Shown: one piece after another, positions 24,114-48,189 of the stretch
Position numbering within the stretch: position 1 is the stretch's first letter
How the letters are laid out: every line of letters begins with the position of its first letter
Assembly (NCBI RefSeq): GCF_020085105.1
Contig: NC_058042.1
Span: forward strand, 18,617,001-18,681,000
Length of the DNA stretch: 64,000 nt
DNA from: Siniperca chuatsi
Lineage: Eukaryota > Chordata > Actinopteri > Centrarchiformes > Sinipercidae
Direction of reading: 5' to 3'
The notes under the pieces: generated by a model
Told to the model about the DNA's origin: nothing
Seen by the model: the letters and a program-made list of their open reading frames with translations, nothing else
Databases searched by the model: none
Position numbers and translations under genes: made by a program

Positions 24114-24586
24114 GGCCCCTTACACCCTCACAGGTGTTTTCACTTATTCTGGCTGACTAGACCTCTTGCTCAGACTGAGGTTGAGTGGACCAATGCCGGG
24201 AGTTACATGAGGTCACCACAGCCTTTGTAATAATTAGAATAAAAGTGTACAACAAAGTTAAAAGAGGGACATGTCAATTGTCCTTTTTCACAGAAGACAT
24301 TTTGACATGTCACAGTAGGAAAAGCACAGGTGTAAAGAAGAAAATGAATGATGGCCGAATTCCATCTAGCTGCTTCAGTTTCAGGGTCCTGGTATTTTCC
24401 ATGCTGCCTCACTGTCACACTGTCATGGCTCACTGGTGCACATGAACAGAACAGGTATTGTTAATGTTATCAGTAACACGTGCTTTTCCTTCTACAACAA
24501 GTCAAACTGTCTGATGTGAAAAAGGCCTGTCCAGAGAAGAGCTCTAATCAGCAAAAAGAAAAACACCTGTGAGGGTGTGCAGGGCC
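24114..24586. mobile_element. MITE with ~27-bp terminal inverted repeats
   Basis: The left end 'caccctcacaggtgtttt' is matched by the right end 'aaaacacctgtgagggtgtg' in inverted orientation, and both are flanked by GGCCC-type bases. Length is about 475 bp, with no transposase. Fragments with similar interiors occur near 6835-6960 and 57855-57930. Confidence 0.7.
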
Positions 24587-24756
24587 GTTAAAGTCACAAT
24601 ATTCATTCTCAGACTAACAGACTGTCAAGTATCATGTTCACTGTATGGCTGTACTCATTGTAAAAAACATGATTTATGAGGGCACTCACTTTAGCTTGAA
24701 CTTATTAACCCTAATTTCTCTGTCTCATTATTGTGAATTGATAATTCCTGTTAATT

Positions 24757-24761
<5 letters not shown>

Positions 24762-24790
<29 letters not shown>
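24762..24790. repeat. (CA)n microsatellite
   Basis: About 14 CA units, followed by a further short CA run near 24830. Confidence 0.95.
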
Positions 24791-24792
<2 letters not shown>

Positions 24793-25139
24793 CACTGGAT
24801 GGGATGTACGCTCAGTCATAAAAGACCAGCACACACACATCAAACACTGGACAGGTATGCAAGGCTAAACTAAAGAAGCTCTAACAACCTCCTCAGGAAT
24901 TCCCCACATCACAGATGCAGCAAGAAGAGGGAGGATTTTTCTGATAAGTGAACACGGTTTAGCACATATTATGATTTATCTTGACATTTTGATTTGTATC
25001 AAATATAATTATATGTCATTATTTTATTATTTCGTCTTTTGACAGAGAGAGCTGAATGCATTGCAACTTGACATTACTCAAGCAAATGGCAGGCACAAAT
25101 AAAAAAACGATAAACATGCAGTGTACCTGTTGTTAGGTT

Positions 25140-25232
25140 AGTGAATATTTTTTCTTTAAAGCCCCTTGAAGCAAATTGTGATTTGTGATATTGCGCTATA
25201 TAAATAAAATTGACTTGAATTGACTTGACTCG
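25140..25232 (+). repeat. LINE 3' tail fragment
   Basis: 'agccccttgaagcaaattg' followed by 'gcgctatataaataaaattg' and short 'ttgacttgaa' tandem units is the typical 3' end of L2/CR1-type LINEs in fishes. Only the tail is present. Confidence 0.6.
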
Positions 25233-27691
25233 CATTGTACTGTGTTTGAAAATAGAAAAATCTTTATGTAAACAAAAGGCCAAATAAGGGGTTGTCTGTA
25301 CAAGTCAGTAACACTTCTCTCTTATCAGTTCTTCCATTATTATTTTTCTGCTTCTCTTTCATTTTAATGCTTCTTTCAGGTTTGCTTGATATTATACTGT
25401 CATCAGTTTCTTTCCACAAAGTGCTTTGAGGACAACTGTAGAATGATTTCCGCTCTTTTCTGGGGTTCTTGGACATGCACAGTACTAACACACACAAGAT
25501 ACAAAACAATCCAACTATAAATGATTCGTTTTTGAACATTGCATGTGTCAGTGCGAGTTCTCTCTGACATGACGGGTTTGTTGGAAATATCCATATCTCC
25601 TCCACACACTGGCAGTCCCACATGCAAGCCAAGCACATGTCCTGCTCTGTCACTCTGTTGGGGTGCCAGTGAGTTGTCTGTCTAGCTGCAGGAAAATGTT
25701 TCATGGACTTCCAGGCGTTGTTGTGTGATGTTCTTCCACGTTGCTGTTCCTTCTACACAGACTGAGTGACAGCGAGGTTGCTGTTCTTGTTAACTTGTAT
25801 GACATGCCTGGCATCTTCACTTGATGCTGCTACTTATTGCAGTGGGCCCTTAACATCAGGCAAAGGTAGACTTACACATAACACCGAGTCATTAGAGGGA
25901 TAGAAGAAGAAGAATATTTTACACCACAAGTGTTGTCAACAATTTCAGAGACTTTGATGATTGCAAGGTTGGTCTTCATCTAGTCTGTTAACAAATAATG
26001 TGATAATTATTAGGCTGTGACACAAAGAGTGAGTGCTGGTGAGCTTTGAGGAGTGACATGTAGAGAAGGACTCCATCTGGTGGGAGGTTGGAGGTACCTG
26101 TGCTCAGGCAAACAGGTGGAATGTCATCTTGGCATTAAATACTGTAATCATCACAGCAACTAGAAAAGTCTCCATGTTGAACTGGGCGAAGACTGCTGGA
26201 AAGATAAACATGCATGGAGCAACTAGAAAAGCAGCTACAGATCAGAGATGATGCAGTGTCTATTGTGTGACATTGCCCTCAAGTGGACAAATCAAGTAAC
26301 TGCAGAATGCCACCATTTCTGCAATCAAGTGTACCATAAAAAAAGTACCATAAAAGTTGTGTTTGTCACTTCAGCCAACTGTGCTGCATATGAGCACTTG
26401 TTGGACAGCAAACATTCAGGAGCAGGCACACTGGCGTTAATGAAGACATAACAATAAACTTTTGTCATATTATCATTAAAAAGACCACCACCAGAAAGGT
26501 GGTCACTGCTATCATATGTTGTTTAGATAAAAACAAGGCCCATCTGTCAATTGGCATTAAGGGGTTTATCCTGAACAGTGAGTGTAAATGTAGTGAGGTA
26601 AATATACAAATATACAGTAGGCAACTTCATCGACATCCCTATCTTTAAAGGGACATTAAACCCTAAAACATATTTTACACATACATTTCATAATATTGTA
26701 AAACAGTTCTGTTTTTATCTCTTTAAATAATGTGTTGCTCAATCAGATGCTCCTACATTTTGCTGTTTGTTACCTTCTCCAATGAAGAACTGATGGAAAA
26801 CACACACCTGTTTTACTGAGGCAGGCTGGATCAGCAGGTTTAAGACCATAGATCCTATCTATGATCTATTGTGTTTTTGCATCTTTGTGGGTTTAGACCC
26901 AATTGATAACTTATCCTCTATGATATTCACTGCTGGTTCTTTCTACATATTTACACAGAGGACATAGTGACAAACATTCATGTTTTTTTGATACTTGAAT
27001 TTAAAATTTTGCATGAGACTAATGTTGACAGTGATGAATGATGAATTTAGTTGTGCGCTTATTTTTCTATTTATATATGCACCCAATGTTTTTTCCTACA
27101 ATGTTTTTTTTTACTCTTTGACCTTCTATATTCTACATTCATTTGTACACATTTATTTATGGGATATTTATTATATCATAATGCTTGCTATTTTCCATCT
27201 TGACCCTTATATGTTGGAAATGGCTTGGGGACATATTTATATTCTTTTGTAGGTTTTCTACATTATATTATTTTCTCATGCTGATTTTTACTCTGTGTTT
27301 CTCTATTTTGTATTTGCTTTGGACATATGTGATGGTGTTACTGCATTTCAGAGGGAAATATTGCAACTTTTTGCATTACATTACATTTATTTGATAAATT
27401 TAGCTAATAGTTAATTCACAGATTCAGACTATTAATACTCATACTGGATTCAGTCACTTGTAACACAAAGGCCTCCACTATGTCAGTCAGATGGCTTTTA
27501 TCCTGCAGATATCAAGATGTGGATTGATCTGTACAATTTAAAATAAGAATATTGTATTGGGGTTATGTGTATGTATGTGTGTGGCTGCCCTCTCCACCAC
27601 ACCAGTCTAAGGATTAACAGTCAGTTTATAATCCCAGGTCTGCTTCGTGTGTGTGCTTTACAGACGCTGTAGCACTGTACTGATCGCTTGC

Positions 27692-27699
27692 TGACGTCA
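27692..27699 (+). promoter_or_regulatory. got2: Full CRE palindrome upstream of got2
   Basis: TGACGTCA, the complete CREB/ATF consensus, lies 91 bp before the got2 ATG in a short CpG-rich stretch (27650-27780) that looks like the promoter. Binding by CREB/ATF is inferred from the motif only. Confidence 0.55.
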
Positions 27700-27789
27700 G
27701 CGCGTAATCAGAGCGTAGCGTCGTGGTCCTGACTGCCCTTCACATCCGTCCACATCCTGCTCGGCTCGACTCCCAAGTGCAGCACAACC

Positions 27790-39339
<11,550 letters not shown>

Positions 39340-40499
39340 AGTGGATCCTGCTGGAGCAAAAAAATCAAAGCAGCAGTGTTGAAGAGGAGCTTTGTGCGTC
39401 AATTATTCTCTGCCTCCTCCATTCCACCTTTAGAAAAGAGCTCAATATTTAGTTAGACATTTTCTTGATTGGATTTCATCACGAGTTCAACTTGGAACAG
39501 TTGCTGCTGTTAAATGGTTTAGTTTCTGTTGGTCTTTTTTTTTTACATTTCACTGAACAGGCTCCCCTGCCAAATTGTAAAAGACATGTTTTCTCCCACT
39601 ACTGATGGATCATCCTTGCTTATTTATTATGTGGAATCAACTGTTGGCTGTGCATTAGTGTCCTCCTAAATGTGTGCTGTTTATTTGTTGATCAAGGAAC
39701 CAACATCGGGGTAATGTTAGACGGTGCATTAGTTTTGTGTACAAGCTATGTGAAAGCCTGTTGAAAATGTGAGTTTTTATTTTTCTTCTTCTTAATTTTA
39801 ATGGTGGCGTCATAGCACTTTATAAGCTGTAAGGCACTTGTTATGTGTAAATCAGGTAATCAGTGCACTATCAGGCTAATCTGTGGTTGTTCATCTGAAC
39901 TAATCAATCATCCAGTAATTTAGTCTCCTATATTATCTCGGGTTGGAATTTGCCTATCCATCTCCTTGTATTCAGTACTTTTTCAGCAGGATTTGTGAAT
40001 CTTTTTTTGTTTCAGTCTAGTTAGTCACAGGGCAGCCGTCTCTCAATCAGTCCCATTCAACCCCTGATACAAACAAGCACACAAGCCAAAAAGAGTTAAA
40101 CTCAGTACAGAGAAGTGATCAATACTTTGAATGAATTCCACAATGGAGAAATTTGTCTTCATGCTGCACCATAGCGACAAATTGAACGCCCCATGTCTTA
40201 TTTTCTTTTCATAATGGAGTCTTTGTATTTGGTACAAGTACAAATGTTACTCTGTGTGGTTATTAAAGATGAGTGGTTGGGGTGAACATTGGACAGTTCA
40301 TGACACATGCCACTCATTCACTCAGACATCATGGTTCAGTGTATGAATCTGTTCGTCATTGAGACTCTGAGACACAAATGGCATTTAGAAATGTGGGGTT
40401 TGCCCCCAGTCTACTCGTACTTCTGAAACTTATGGCACTTCGCCTTCACGTTTTGCATTCTGTCATAAAATAATGGATCACTGGTCATATTGAACAAAC

Positions 40500-40505
40500 A
40501 ATAAA
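40500..40505 (+). terminator. got2: got2 polyadenylation signal
   Basis: AATAAA about 1.16 kb after the got2 stop, followed within 30 bp by a TG/T-rich stretch ('gttctgtgcttttttt') that fits a downstream GU-rich element. Confidence 0.6.
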
Positions 40506-41540
40506 TGGTTAAAGAGTAATGATCTGTTCTGTGCTTTTTTTTTCTCCTAATGAGATCAGTTAACTTGAACATTTTCCTTACAATTTACCCACCTTTCCAT
40601 GCCTGCATCTTGCTTATTTCAATAATGTCACACTTGCAGTACACTGTAGTCCTACATGGAGATGCCATAATGCTCATTTAAAAACTTTCTGTATAGTGAT
40701 TCATTTTTGTCATTGATAGTTTTCTTCCTTCTGTTAATCATTGACTAGAGGTGTTTAAGAAAATTTACTGATCACAGTCCTCTTCAAATTTACAAGCGGG
40801 CATCTGGACCTGCAGCACGGCTGGATTAACTCACTAAGGGTCCTCAGCTGTGGGCCCTTACATTTTAACACAAAACAAGGATGGAAGATTAGGTAATAAT
40901 GCAGAACTGATCTAAAAATCAAGTACTGTGCTTAAGTACAATTTTGAGGTACTTGTTATTTACTTAAGTATAATAATTGTATGATACTTTATATTTCAAC
41001 TCCATTACATTTTGGAGGCAAAAATTTTACTTTTTACTGCACTAAATTTATTTGATAACTTTAGTTACTAGTTACTTTGCAGATTTTGATTATTAATACA
41101 ACATATAAATCAACTAATAAATTATGATAAGCTACCCGGCAGTATGTAAAGTAATTAAAACAAGCCCCACCTTTACCAGCTGCAACATTAAAGTGATGCA
41201 GGCATTAATGCATTACTAATTACAATCCGGTAATGTAATATATATATTATTCTGAAATGGGCTGCATTCTGCGTAATGAGTACTTTTACTTTTGGTACAT
41301 TAAGTATATTTTGATGCTAATACTTTTTTACTTAAGATTTTGAATACAGGATATTTACTTGTATGAGTATTTTCAGTAACTATTTTTATTGAATGCTAAA
41401 CCTCACATGAGACTTTATATCTACACATCAATGTTTTCAAGCGTTCTTCCATAAAATAAATAAGGGATTTCATTTGCTCCTACTAAATTGAACACGAGGC
41501 ATATAATTACAGAGAACTACAATACCCACAATTCTAAACA
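40506..41540. other. Spacer between got2 and slc38a7
   Basis: About 1 kb with no gene. Its middle (about 40878-41370) is a diverged copy of the element at 10837-11575; the rest shows nothing recognisable up to the slc38a7 promoter. Confidence 0.6.
40878..41370 (+). repeat. Second copy of the CAGTGGTGGAA-type element
   Basis: Starts near 'ggatggaagatta' and carries 'tgtgcttaagtacaattttg', 'ttgaggtacttgttatttac', 'caactccattacattttgga' and 'tttttactgcactaaattta', the standard interior of this fish repeat. The ends are worn. Confidence 0.65.
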
Positions 41541-41552
41541 AGAAGAATTCCA

Positions 41553-41562
41553 GTCACGTGAC
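41553..41562 (+). promoter_or_regulatory. slc38a7: Perfect CLEAR (TFEB) palindrome in the slc38a7 5' region
   Basis: GTCACGTGAC is the full 10-bp CLEAR consensus recognised by TFEB/TFE3/MITF. It lies about 95 bp before a plausible first splice donor (41648|gtactg), i.e. at or just upstream of the likely first exon. SLC38A7 encodes a lysosomal transporter, so control by the lysosomal-biogenesis programme fits. Binding is inferred. Confidence 0.55.
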
Positions 41563-41853
41563 GAAGTGTCACATGCTCCTGTGCTCTGCACGCCAAAACA
41601 CAAACGGCTCAGTCATTTCATTGCGGTGGAGGCTGTTTAACATCGAAGGTACTGTTCATGATCCGCATTTTATCCTCTACACATCACTAAACAGCGACGA
41701 AATTACAGTGAATATAAATGATAAGATATTTAAGTGTGTGAACTGTTTGGTAATTTTTTTGTGTGCCTAATCTAGTTGTATTTTGTGTTCAGCTAGGTGT
41801 AACGTTGGCTAGCTAGCTGTTGTAGGACACTATCGAAGGGGTTGACTTCGTTT

Positions 41854-42498
41854 TCAACGACTCTCAAGCCAGCCGCCGCTTGGATTTTGATGCGCGTCTA
41901 ATCTTGGTGTTACGGTATGGGTGCTTGGAATTAATTTATAAAATTTGGTAACAAGTTAAAAGAATATTATGTTGCACATTATAGTAAATCCAGTTATAAT
42001 CAAATTTTAAGTTATTGTACTGTATTTTTTTATTTAAGAGAGAGAGAACTCAAAAACATAATCACATGTTGGTCTTTGACCTGCCTTAAGAAACCTTTCC
42101 TTCATAGGTGACATGAAATTTTCAGTGGATTTCTGTTCAGGATGACCCTGGCTATGCCCGTGTCAAATATTCAGTGATTTTACTGTACAGTTTCTGAGAA
42201 ATATAAAGGGAAAGTCAGCTCAAGCTCAGTCAGCTCCAATTACATGATAACATAAAAACATTCTCTCATATTTGATCTGTTTTTGAGTAATTTAAATTAA
42301 AAAAAAAACAGTACAGTAAAAAAACAGTACAGTACAATAAGTCAATTTTACAAATTTTACCTAATTTGTTATATTTCACAAATTATTGCTAAAAAACGTC
42401 TTTCTTAGACCTTTTTGGGCGCCCCAAGCACCCATACCGTAACACTACGAATGGACGCGCATCAAAAGCCGAGCGGCGGCCGGTTTGACAATCGTTGA
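41854..42498. mobile_element. Foldback element with ~75-bp GC-rich inverted arms
   Basis: The left arm (41854-41928) and right arm (42424-42498) are inverted copies. Both contain the blocks 'gttacggtatgggtgcttgg', 'ttttgatgcgcgtc' and 'ccgccgct' on opposite strands, with few mismatches. The interior (about 495 bp) is AT-rich and has no coding capacity. It lies in the likely first 5'-UTR intron of slc38a7. Transposon family and target-site duplication not determined. Confidence 0.75.
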
Positions 42499-43051
42499 CA
42501 GATGTTATTGTTACGTTAATGAAAAGAAAAGCAATAATCTAATCACATTTAAAGGTGCGTTATTTAACCAGTATTTCGTGTCGGCAGCTGTAGGTGTGTC
42601 TGCGTGGAATACGATAGCAGTAAATTAAATTAAGGTCAGCTGGACAACATTAGCCTCTTCCCTTGTTCCCGGTAACGTTTGCTTTACTTCTTCTCCTACA
42701 GTTTATGTCGACATTGTTTAAGATCATTAGTGATTTAATGAGAGATCCACCCGGCATACTTTCGGTGAAATAGCCTTGTAGTTTGAGATTGTTTGTTCTC
42801 GAGAGCCATTGTCGTATTACATGATCTTTTTAAAAGACATGTCACTAAATACAGTGACATAAGATAAGTGTCAGGGTCTTTAAAACAAACAAAATAACAA
42901 AAAAGTAATCCTACTTTTACCTAGTTTGGCTTGTATGAAAGGCTTAACCCTCTTCCACTTTTATTTCTAAGACTCTACAAACATGCATATCAGTAATAAT
43001 GGGAAATACTAGTTTAGCTGCTTGACTTGAGGCTATATGTCTCTTTTACAG

Positions 43052-43133
43052 GTCCCTGGTGTGCAGTGGTCAGATTGTTAAATTGAAGTGAAGAATCTGA
43101 CTCAAAAGCTACCATGGTCTTGCTTGGGTGAAG
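43052..43133 (+). other. slc38a7: Candidate 5'-UTR exon of slc38a7 with a uORF
   Basis: Bounded by 'ctcttttacag' and 'GAAG|gtatgc', as expected of an exon. It contains an ATG in a strong context (accATGG) opening a 5-codon frame that ends at 43131. A following exon would start at 43662 (after 'cattacag') and run into the coding start; it contains two more short upstream frames (43670-43687 and 43757-43789). Inferred from splice signals only. Confidence 0.45.
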
Positions 43134-43880
43134 GTATGCATTCCTCGCACAGTTAAATGGGTAATGTACTGCATCAGGACACTCCCATGCTCCTGAGTGT
43201 GTACTTCCTCGTGTTGTTTGTTAGTAGAAGATAAGATAGAAACATTTGAGGAACTGGCTCATCAATTATTTGCTCTAAGGAACCAATAGTGGTCAAAAAC
43301 TCCACAGGGAACCTTTTAATATACTCACAAAGACCAGTAGTATGCAGGTTTCATGACCAAAAACTAAACAGTCTACGGTTGAACAATAGAATAAAAAGTT
43401 AACCTGCCTTGACTTTTCACATAATTTTTTTTATTAAGGTTCATTGTTGATTTAAGAGTTATGGTTTATTCACCGATGGAACTTAATATTATTTGCTTGG
43501 GAACTAAATAAGTGCTTGACATTTGTTCACAATAATCCAAACACTAAGTAAAATAACTACTTTACTTTAAATTGCATGCTGATATGATAACAGCACTGTG
43601 CATGCTCAGTTTTTATTTACAAATGCAAGTATCTCTCAGTGCAAACAATATTTCATTACAGATTACCGAATGGCTCCACCACTTTGAGAAACATCAGCTG
43701 CCTCCTGTCTGTTGTGGAACTTAAGACACTGGACATAAAATATTAAGTGCTACTGCATGATTTCCTGTCCTGTCACTCAGACTTTCTGATAAACTTTTCC
43801 TCCACTTGGATCGAAAGAGTTGGAGGCTCATTTTGTGGGGTGTGTAAGGCTTGGCAGGCCGAGCTACAGCCTGTTGACTC

Positions 43881-46800
43881 ATGGCTATTAACACTGATGT
43901 CGAGGACTGGGGCGGAGTTGGGAGTAATGACTCTGGAGAAAGGGCGTGGCTCCTGCAGAGCCCCAGCGTGGAGTCTGACCGGCATCTTGAGACGGACAGG
44001 AGGAGTGGGGGCGTGTCGCCTTTGGGAGCGGTCTTCATAGTAGTGAACGCGGCACTGGGAGCGGGTCTACTCAATTTCCCCGCAGCCTTCAATATGGCGG
44101 GAGGAGTAACTGCAGGAGTGATGCTTCAAATGGTGAGGAGATCCCAGTGAGGCACATAATGCTGTAGGCCCCTTTTACAGGCCCTCTGCCCACTGCATGA
44201 GGCACGTGTTCATCCCTAGGCCAAAGGGATGTCTTTAAATTGCTCACTATGTCCACCAACATATACCCTCATAAAACGTAACTCAGAGATGCAAGTATTT
44301 TTTGGATTTAAGAGAAGCTGATAGGACAAAAACATGGTGTTTTACTTCATAATTGTATGAAATTACTGATCGATTATCTAAATTAGAATCTTAGGACTGA
44401 ACACAGTACTTATACTCTACCTTGCACTAAATGTTAGATCTGATAACTGCTGATAGTCTGAATGTATTTTCTGTTTTCTTGTGACCATCGCAAAACTGCC
44501 TATAGACACTATTATCGGGAACTATAATGTAATGCTTCCTGTTTCTTTGTTTCAGTTCATGCTGATATTCATAATCAGTGGACTGGTGATCCTGGGCTAC
44601 TGCTCACAGGTTTGTGTCACTTCAGGACCGTCAGATTCTGACTTCCTGAAAGTCTTTACTTCCATCTCTCACTGTTCCAAGTGTTTCTCTTTCATTTTCT
44701 CCACCGTGTTCTGCAGCCTTCTAAATCCGACTGCTTTTCTTTCACGAGTTTCACGTTTTCTCTTTCAGTAGTGATGAAATAATTGGAGCAGCCTTGTGTA
44801 ATGTCTTGGTTCTGTGGTTGTATTCCTGATCAAGAGTAGTGCATTGCACAACTTTCAGTTCCTGATGGCTCAGACTTGTGCTTGCATGTTAAAACATCAT
44901 GGATAGAGAGTCCATCCAAGTTTGAGTCAGTTAAATACATTTTAGTTGTTGATCACTTTTTTACTTTATAGATGATATTCGTTTTGACCCAGAAACATCT
45001 GCGGAATATTGCTTTGAAATGCAAAAATCAGCCATATTGAGCTGTAGGATGAACTTTGTCTTAAAGCACGTGGTACCATGAGAATCGAGTATGATTGACT
45101 GACTGTACTCAACAGCCTCAATCATTACTCTCTCTATAACATGCCTTAAACTGAAGATGAGTACAGTTAGCAAAATATGTCAGTTTTAACCTGCTGGAAA
45201 TATCAGATGAAAGGAATCCGCCATAGGACAAATACACCAGTAAATTTGATCCCTTTTTTGTTATGGTTGACAACTTATCTGATACCTTATTTGGACTTTA
45301 GCTTTAAACTCCACTCATGCTGTGTTACAACTGCATTAAAGGAAGAGCTTGGCACTGACGATGTGAGGACTCTTCCTGGATCTGGCAAATTTTAGTTTCT
45401 GTTTTTGAGACACAATAATGCTGGTCGTGTTTTAACGTCGATGGAGATTGTTTTCTTGGTACCATTTAGGGCCTTGTTAATGACCCAGCATTGTATAAAA
45501 GCCACAGGCTACCTTAGACATTGTTGGCTGAGCAGGTGCATCACCTCAACGCCTCAGTTTACCCTAATTCAAATGGATAACTTCACTATGTTAATGCACC
45601 ATCTCACAACACATCCATCATCTCAAGATGGTCATAGAAACTGGTGACTTTTACTCCGGTGGCTAGCAGTTTAAGATTTCATGCCAGAAGACTTAAAGAA
45701 CCTTCAGTAATGATACAGCAGGATGTTTGCATATAAAACCGGCTAATGTTTACAGACTAGGATGTATTTATTTACCTTGACATTGAAGCCTACAGCCTTA
45801 CACTTCATCAATAATTTATTTTTCTCAGACAAGCAAAAAGACTATTCCAGTACCTTTTTTACTGCTGAATCCATGTCCACTTTTTAAATATCTATCTGTT
45901 TTCTTCAGGTCAGTAATGAAAGCACCTATCAGGAGGTTGTTCGAGCCTCATGTGGGAAAGTCACAGGAGTCCTATGTGAAGTAGCCATAGCTGTCTACAC
46001 CTTTGGGACTTGTATTGCATTCTTTATTGTCATTGGAGACCAGCTGGATCGCTGTAAGTATATTCACACTGTTGCAGTGAATCACCCACCTGCCACCCTG
46101 TTTCTGTCTCATTTCATCAGATTGGTCAATCTGTGATCTTATATTTTCCTTAACCTGTTACAGTTAAAAATGCCATTTATCAGAGCTTAGCTTTGCATAA
46201 TTGTCATTATTTATTGTTTTGTCTACTAGTAGTAGTGTTGATTACCTTTTTTACAAAAAAACAAAACAAAAAGGCTGTGCCATCATCGACGAGGGCAAAG
46301 AGCATCAACAATGTCACCACTTTTTCTCTCAGTAAATGTCCATCATGTGACCCGGTCTTACATTTCCATGTACTGAGATGCTGACTGTGTAGAATTCCTA
46401 CTTCTGCCTGTTTCTGGGAAACTGTGACCTTCCACCTCTTTTGGTGTTTTGAAATGAACGAATGGAGTGTTTATGACATTAATTATCTGCTTTGCTAAAT
46501 CTCCATGTGTACAGGAGTTAATTCCCAATGTGGAACTCTCTACTCGAATCCAGCATACACTTTACTGCCTCCTTTTGTCTGTCCCTCTCAAAGTTTTTTG
46601 TAATTCCTTTTTTTTGTTGCAGTGATAGCTGCGATGGCTCATGAAACAGACACTACAGTCAGCAGCTACTGGTACACTGACCGCAAATTTACCATCGTTG
46701 TTACTGCAGTCCTGGTTATTCTTCCTCTCTCCATCCCCAAGGAGATTGGCTTTCAGAAGTATGCCAGGTACAAACACTCAGTCACCTCACTCAGCTTATT

Positions 46801-48139
46801 TTCTCACTGAGGATTAAAAAACACTTTTACCTTGCGTGATGATCATGTCGGAGTTGTTGTTCTTCATTGCAGTGCACTGAGCGTGATGGGAACCTGGTAT
46901 GTTACCATCGTGGTCATTATAAAGTACATCTGGCCGGATAAAGAGGTGACTCCGGGCTACGTTCCCACCAGGTGAGCTTTTTATCATTTTAGCTTTGTCC
47001 ACCTACTCATTCAAGCAGAAACTTTTGCATCCTCGTCGTCATGCTTTGCTTGAGTTGCTAAATCGTTGTGTTTGTTACAGTTCTGCTTCCTGGACTGCAG
47101 TTTTCAATGCAATGCCCACCATATGCTTTGGTTTCCAGGTATCTCTTCATTTGGTATCATTTGAGATCATAAAACTATATGCCTTTCTTTTAGTTTAATA
47201 ATGATTAATTATTTTTGTGTCGTCCCCCCCAGTGCCATGTCAGCTGTGTGCCAGTGTTCGACAGCATGAGCAGAAAAGAGATCAAACCTTGGGGAGTTGT
47301 AGTGACTCTCAGTATGATAATCTGTCTCTTCGTTTACACAGGAACAGGTATTATCAATGTTTGCACTGGCATTCTCAATAATGTACCTTTTATAACCTGT
47401 GATTACATTTAGGAAACTGCTTGTAAAGAGGTTTTGATGACATTATACAATCATGATAAACCATCTGATACAGTGAAACTTGTCTACTTTATTGATTCTT
47501 ATCACATGGATCAGATATAAAGTCGTTCATAATTTTCAACATATAACGGGTCTGAATATTTGATGTCAGTTAAAATTATGCTGATAGCCGAAGACACCTA
47601 TTGTGTAGTGCTGTTACCAGTCAGATGGCTCGTGACTGGCTGTCAGTACTTAAATGCTTGTCGTGTTTTGTGTTGTGTTTTTGTGTTGATCAGGTGTCTG
47701 TGGATTCCTGACATTTGGCTCCAATGTCAGTCAGGATGTGTTGATGTCATACCCTCCTGATGATATTGCTGTGGCCATTGCAAGAGCTTTTATTGTCATC
47801 TGTGTCATCACCTCCTACCCCATTTTACACTTCTGTGGCAGGTAAGATACAGTGATTTCCACACGTCTGGTCTCCCTGTTCAGCATACTGTATCTCAGTC
47901 ACTGTTGTTAAGATTGTAATAAAGATTGTTAAATTGCACAAACCTAAAAAGAATATTTGTGTATGAATATTTCTACCTATAGTACAGTGACGTGTAGTTA
48001 CAGCCTCGTATTACCTTACACATAGAAGAATGATCCAGATCAGTTACATACAGTGAGATATACAGGTTTTAAATTTAAAAAAGGAAGAAAAGAGCACTGG
48101 TATTGAAATGGGTACCTGGTATCAGCCCTGAGAGTAAGT

Positions 48140-48189
<50 letters not shown>

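Larger units (their letters stand above)
22103..27690. other. Spacer between calb2 and got2
   Basis: No gene recognised. It holds two CA microsatellites (23242-23272, 24762-24790), an inverted-repeat MITE (24114-24586), a LINE 3' tail (about 25140-25230) and otherwise AT-rich unique-looking sequence. The short open frames here have no splice context or recognisable motifs. Confidence 0.65.

Noticed and set aside
25264..25704. 146-codon open frame on the minus strand
   Set aside because: No domain, a nearby LINE tail, and no splice or polyadenylation context fitting a gene.
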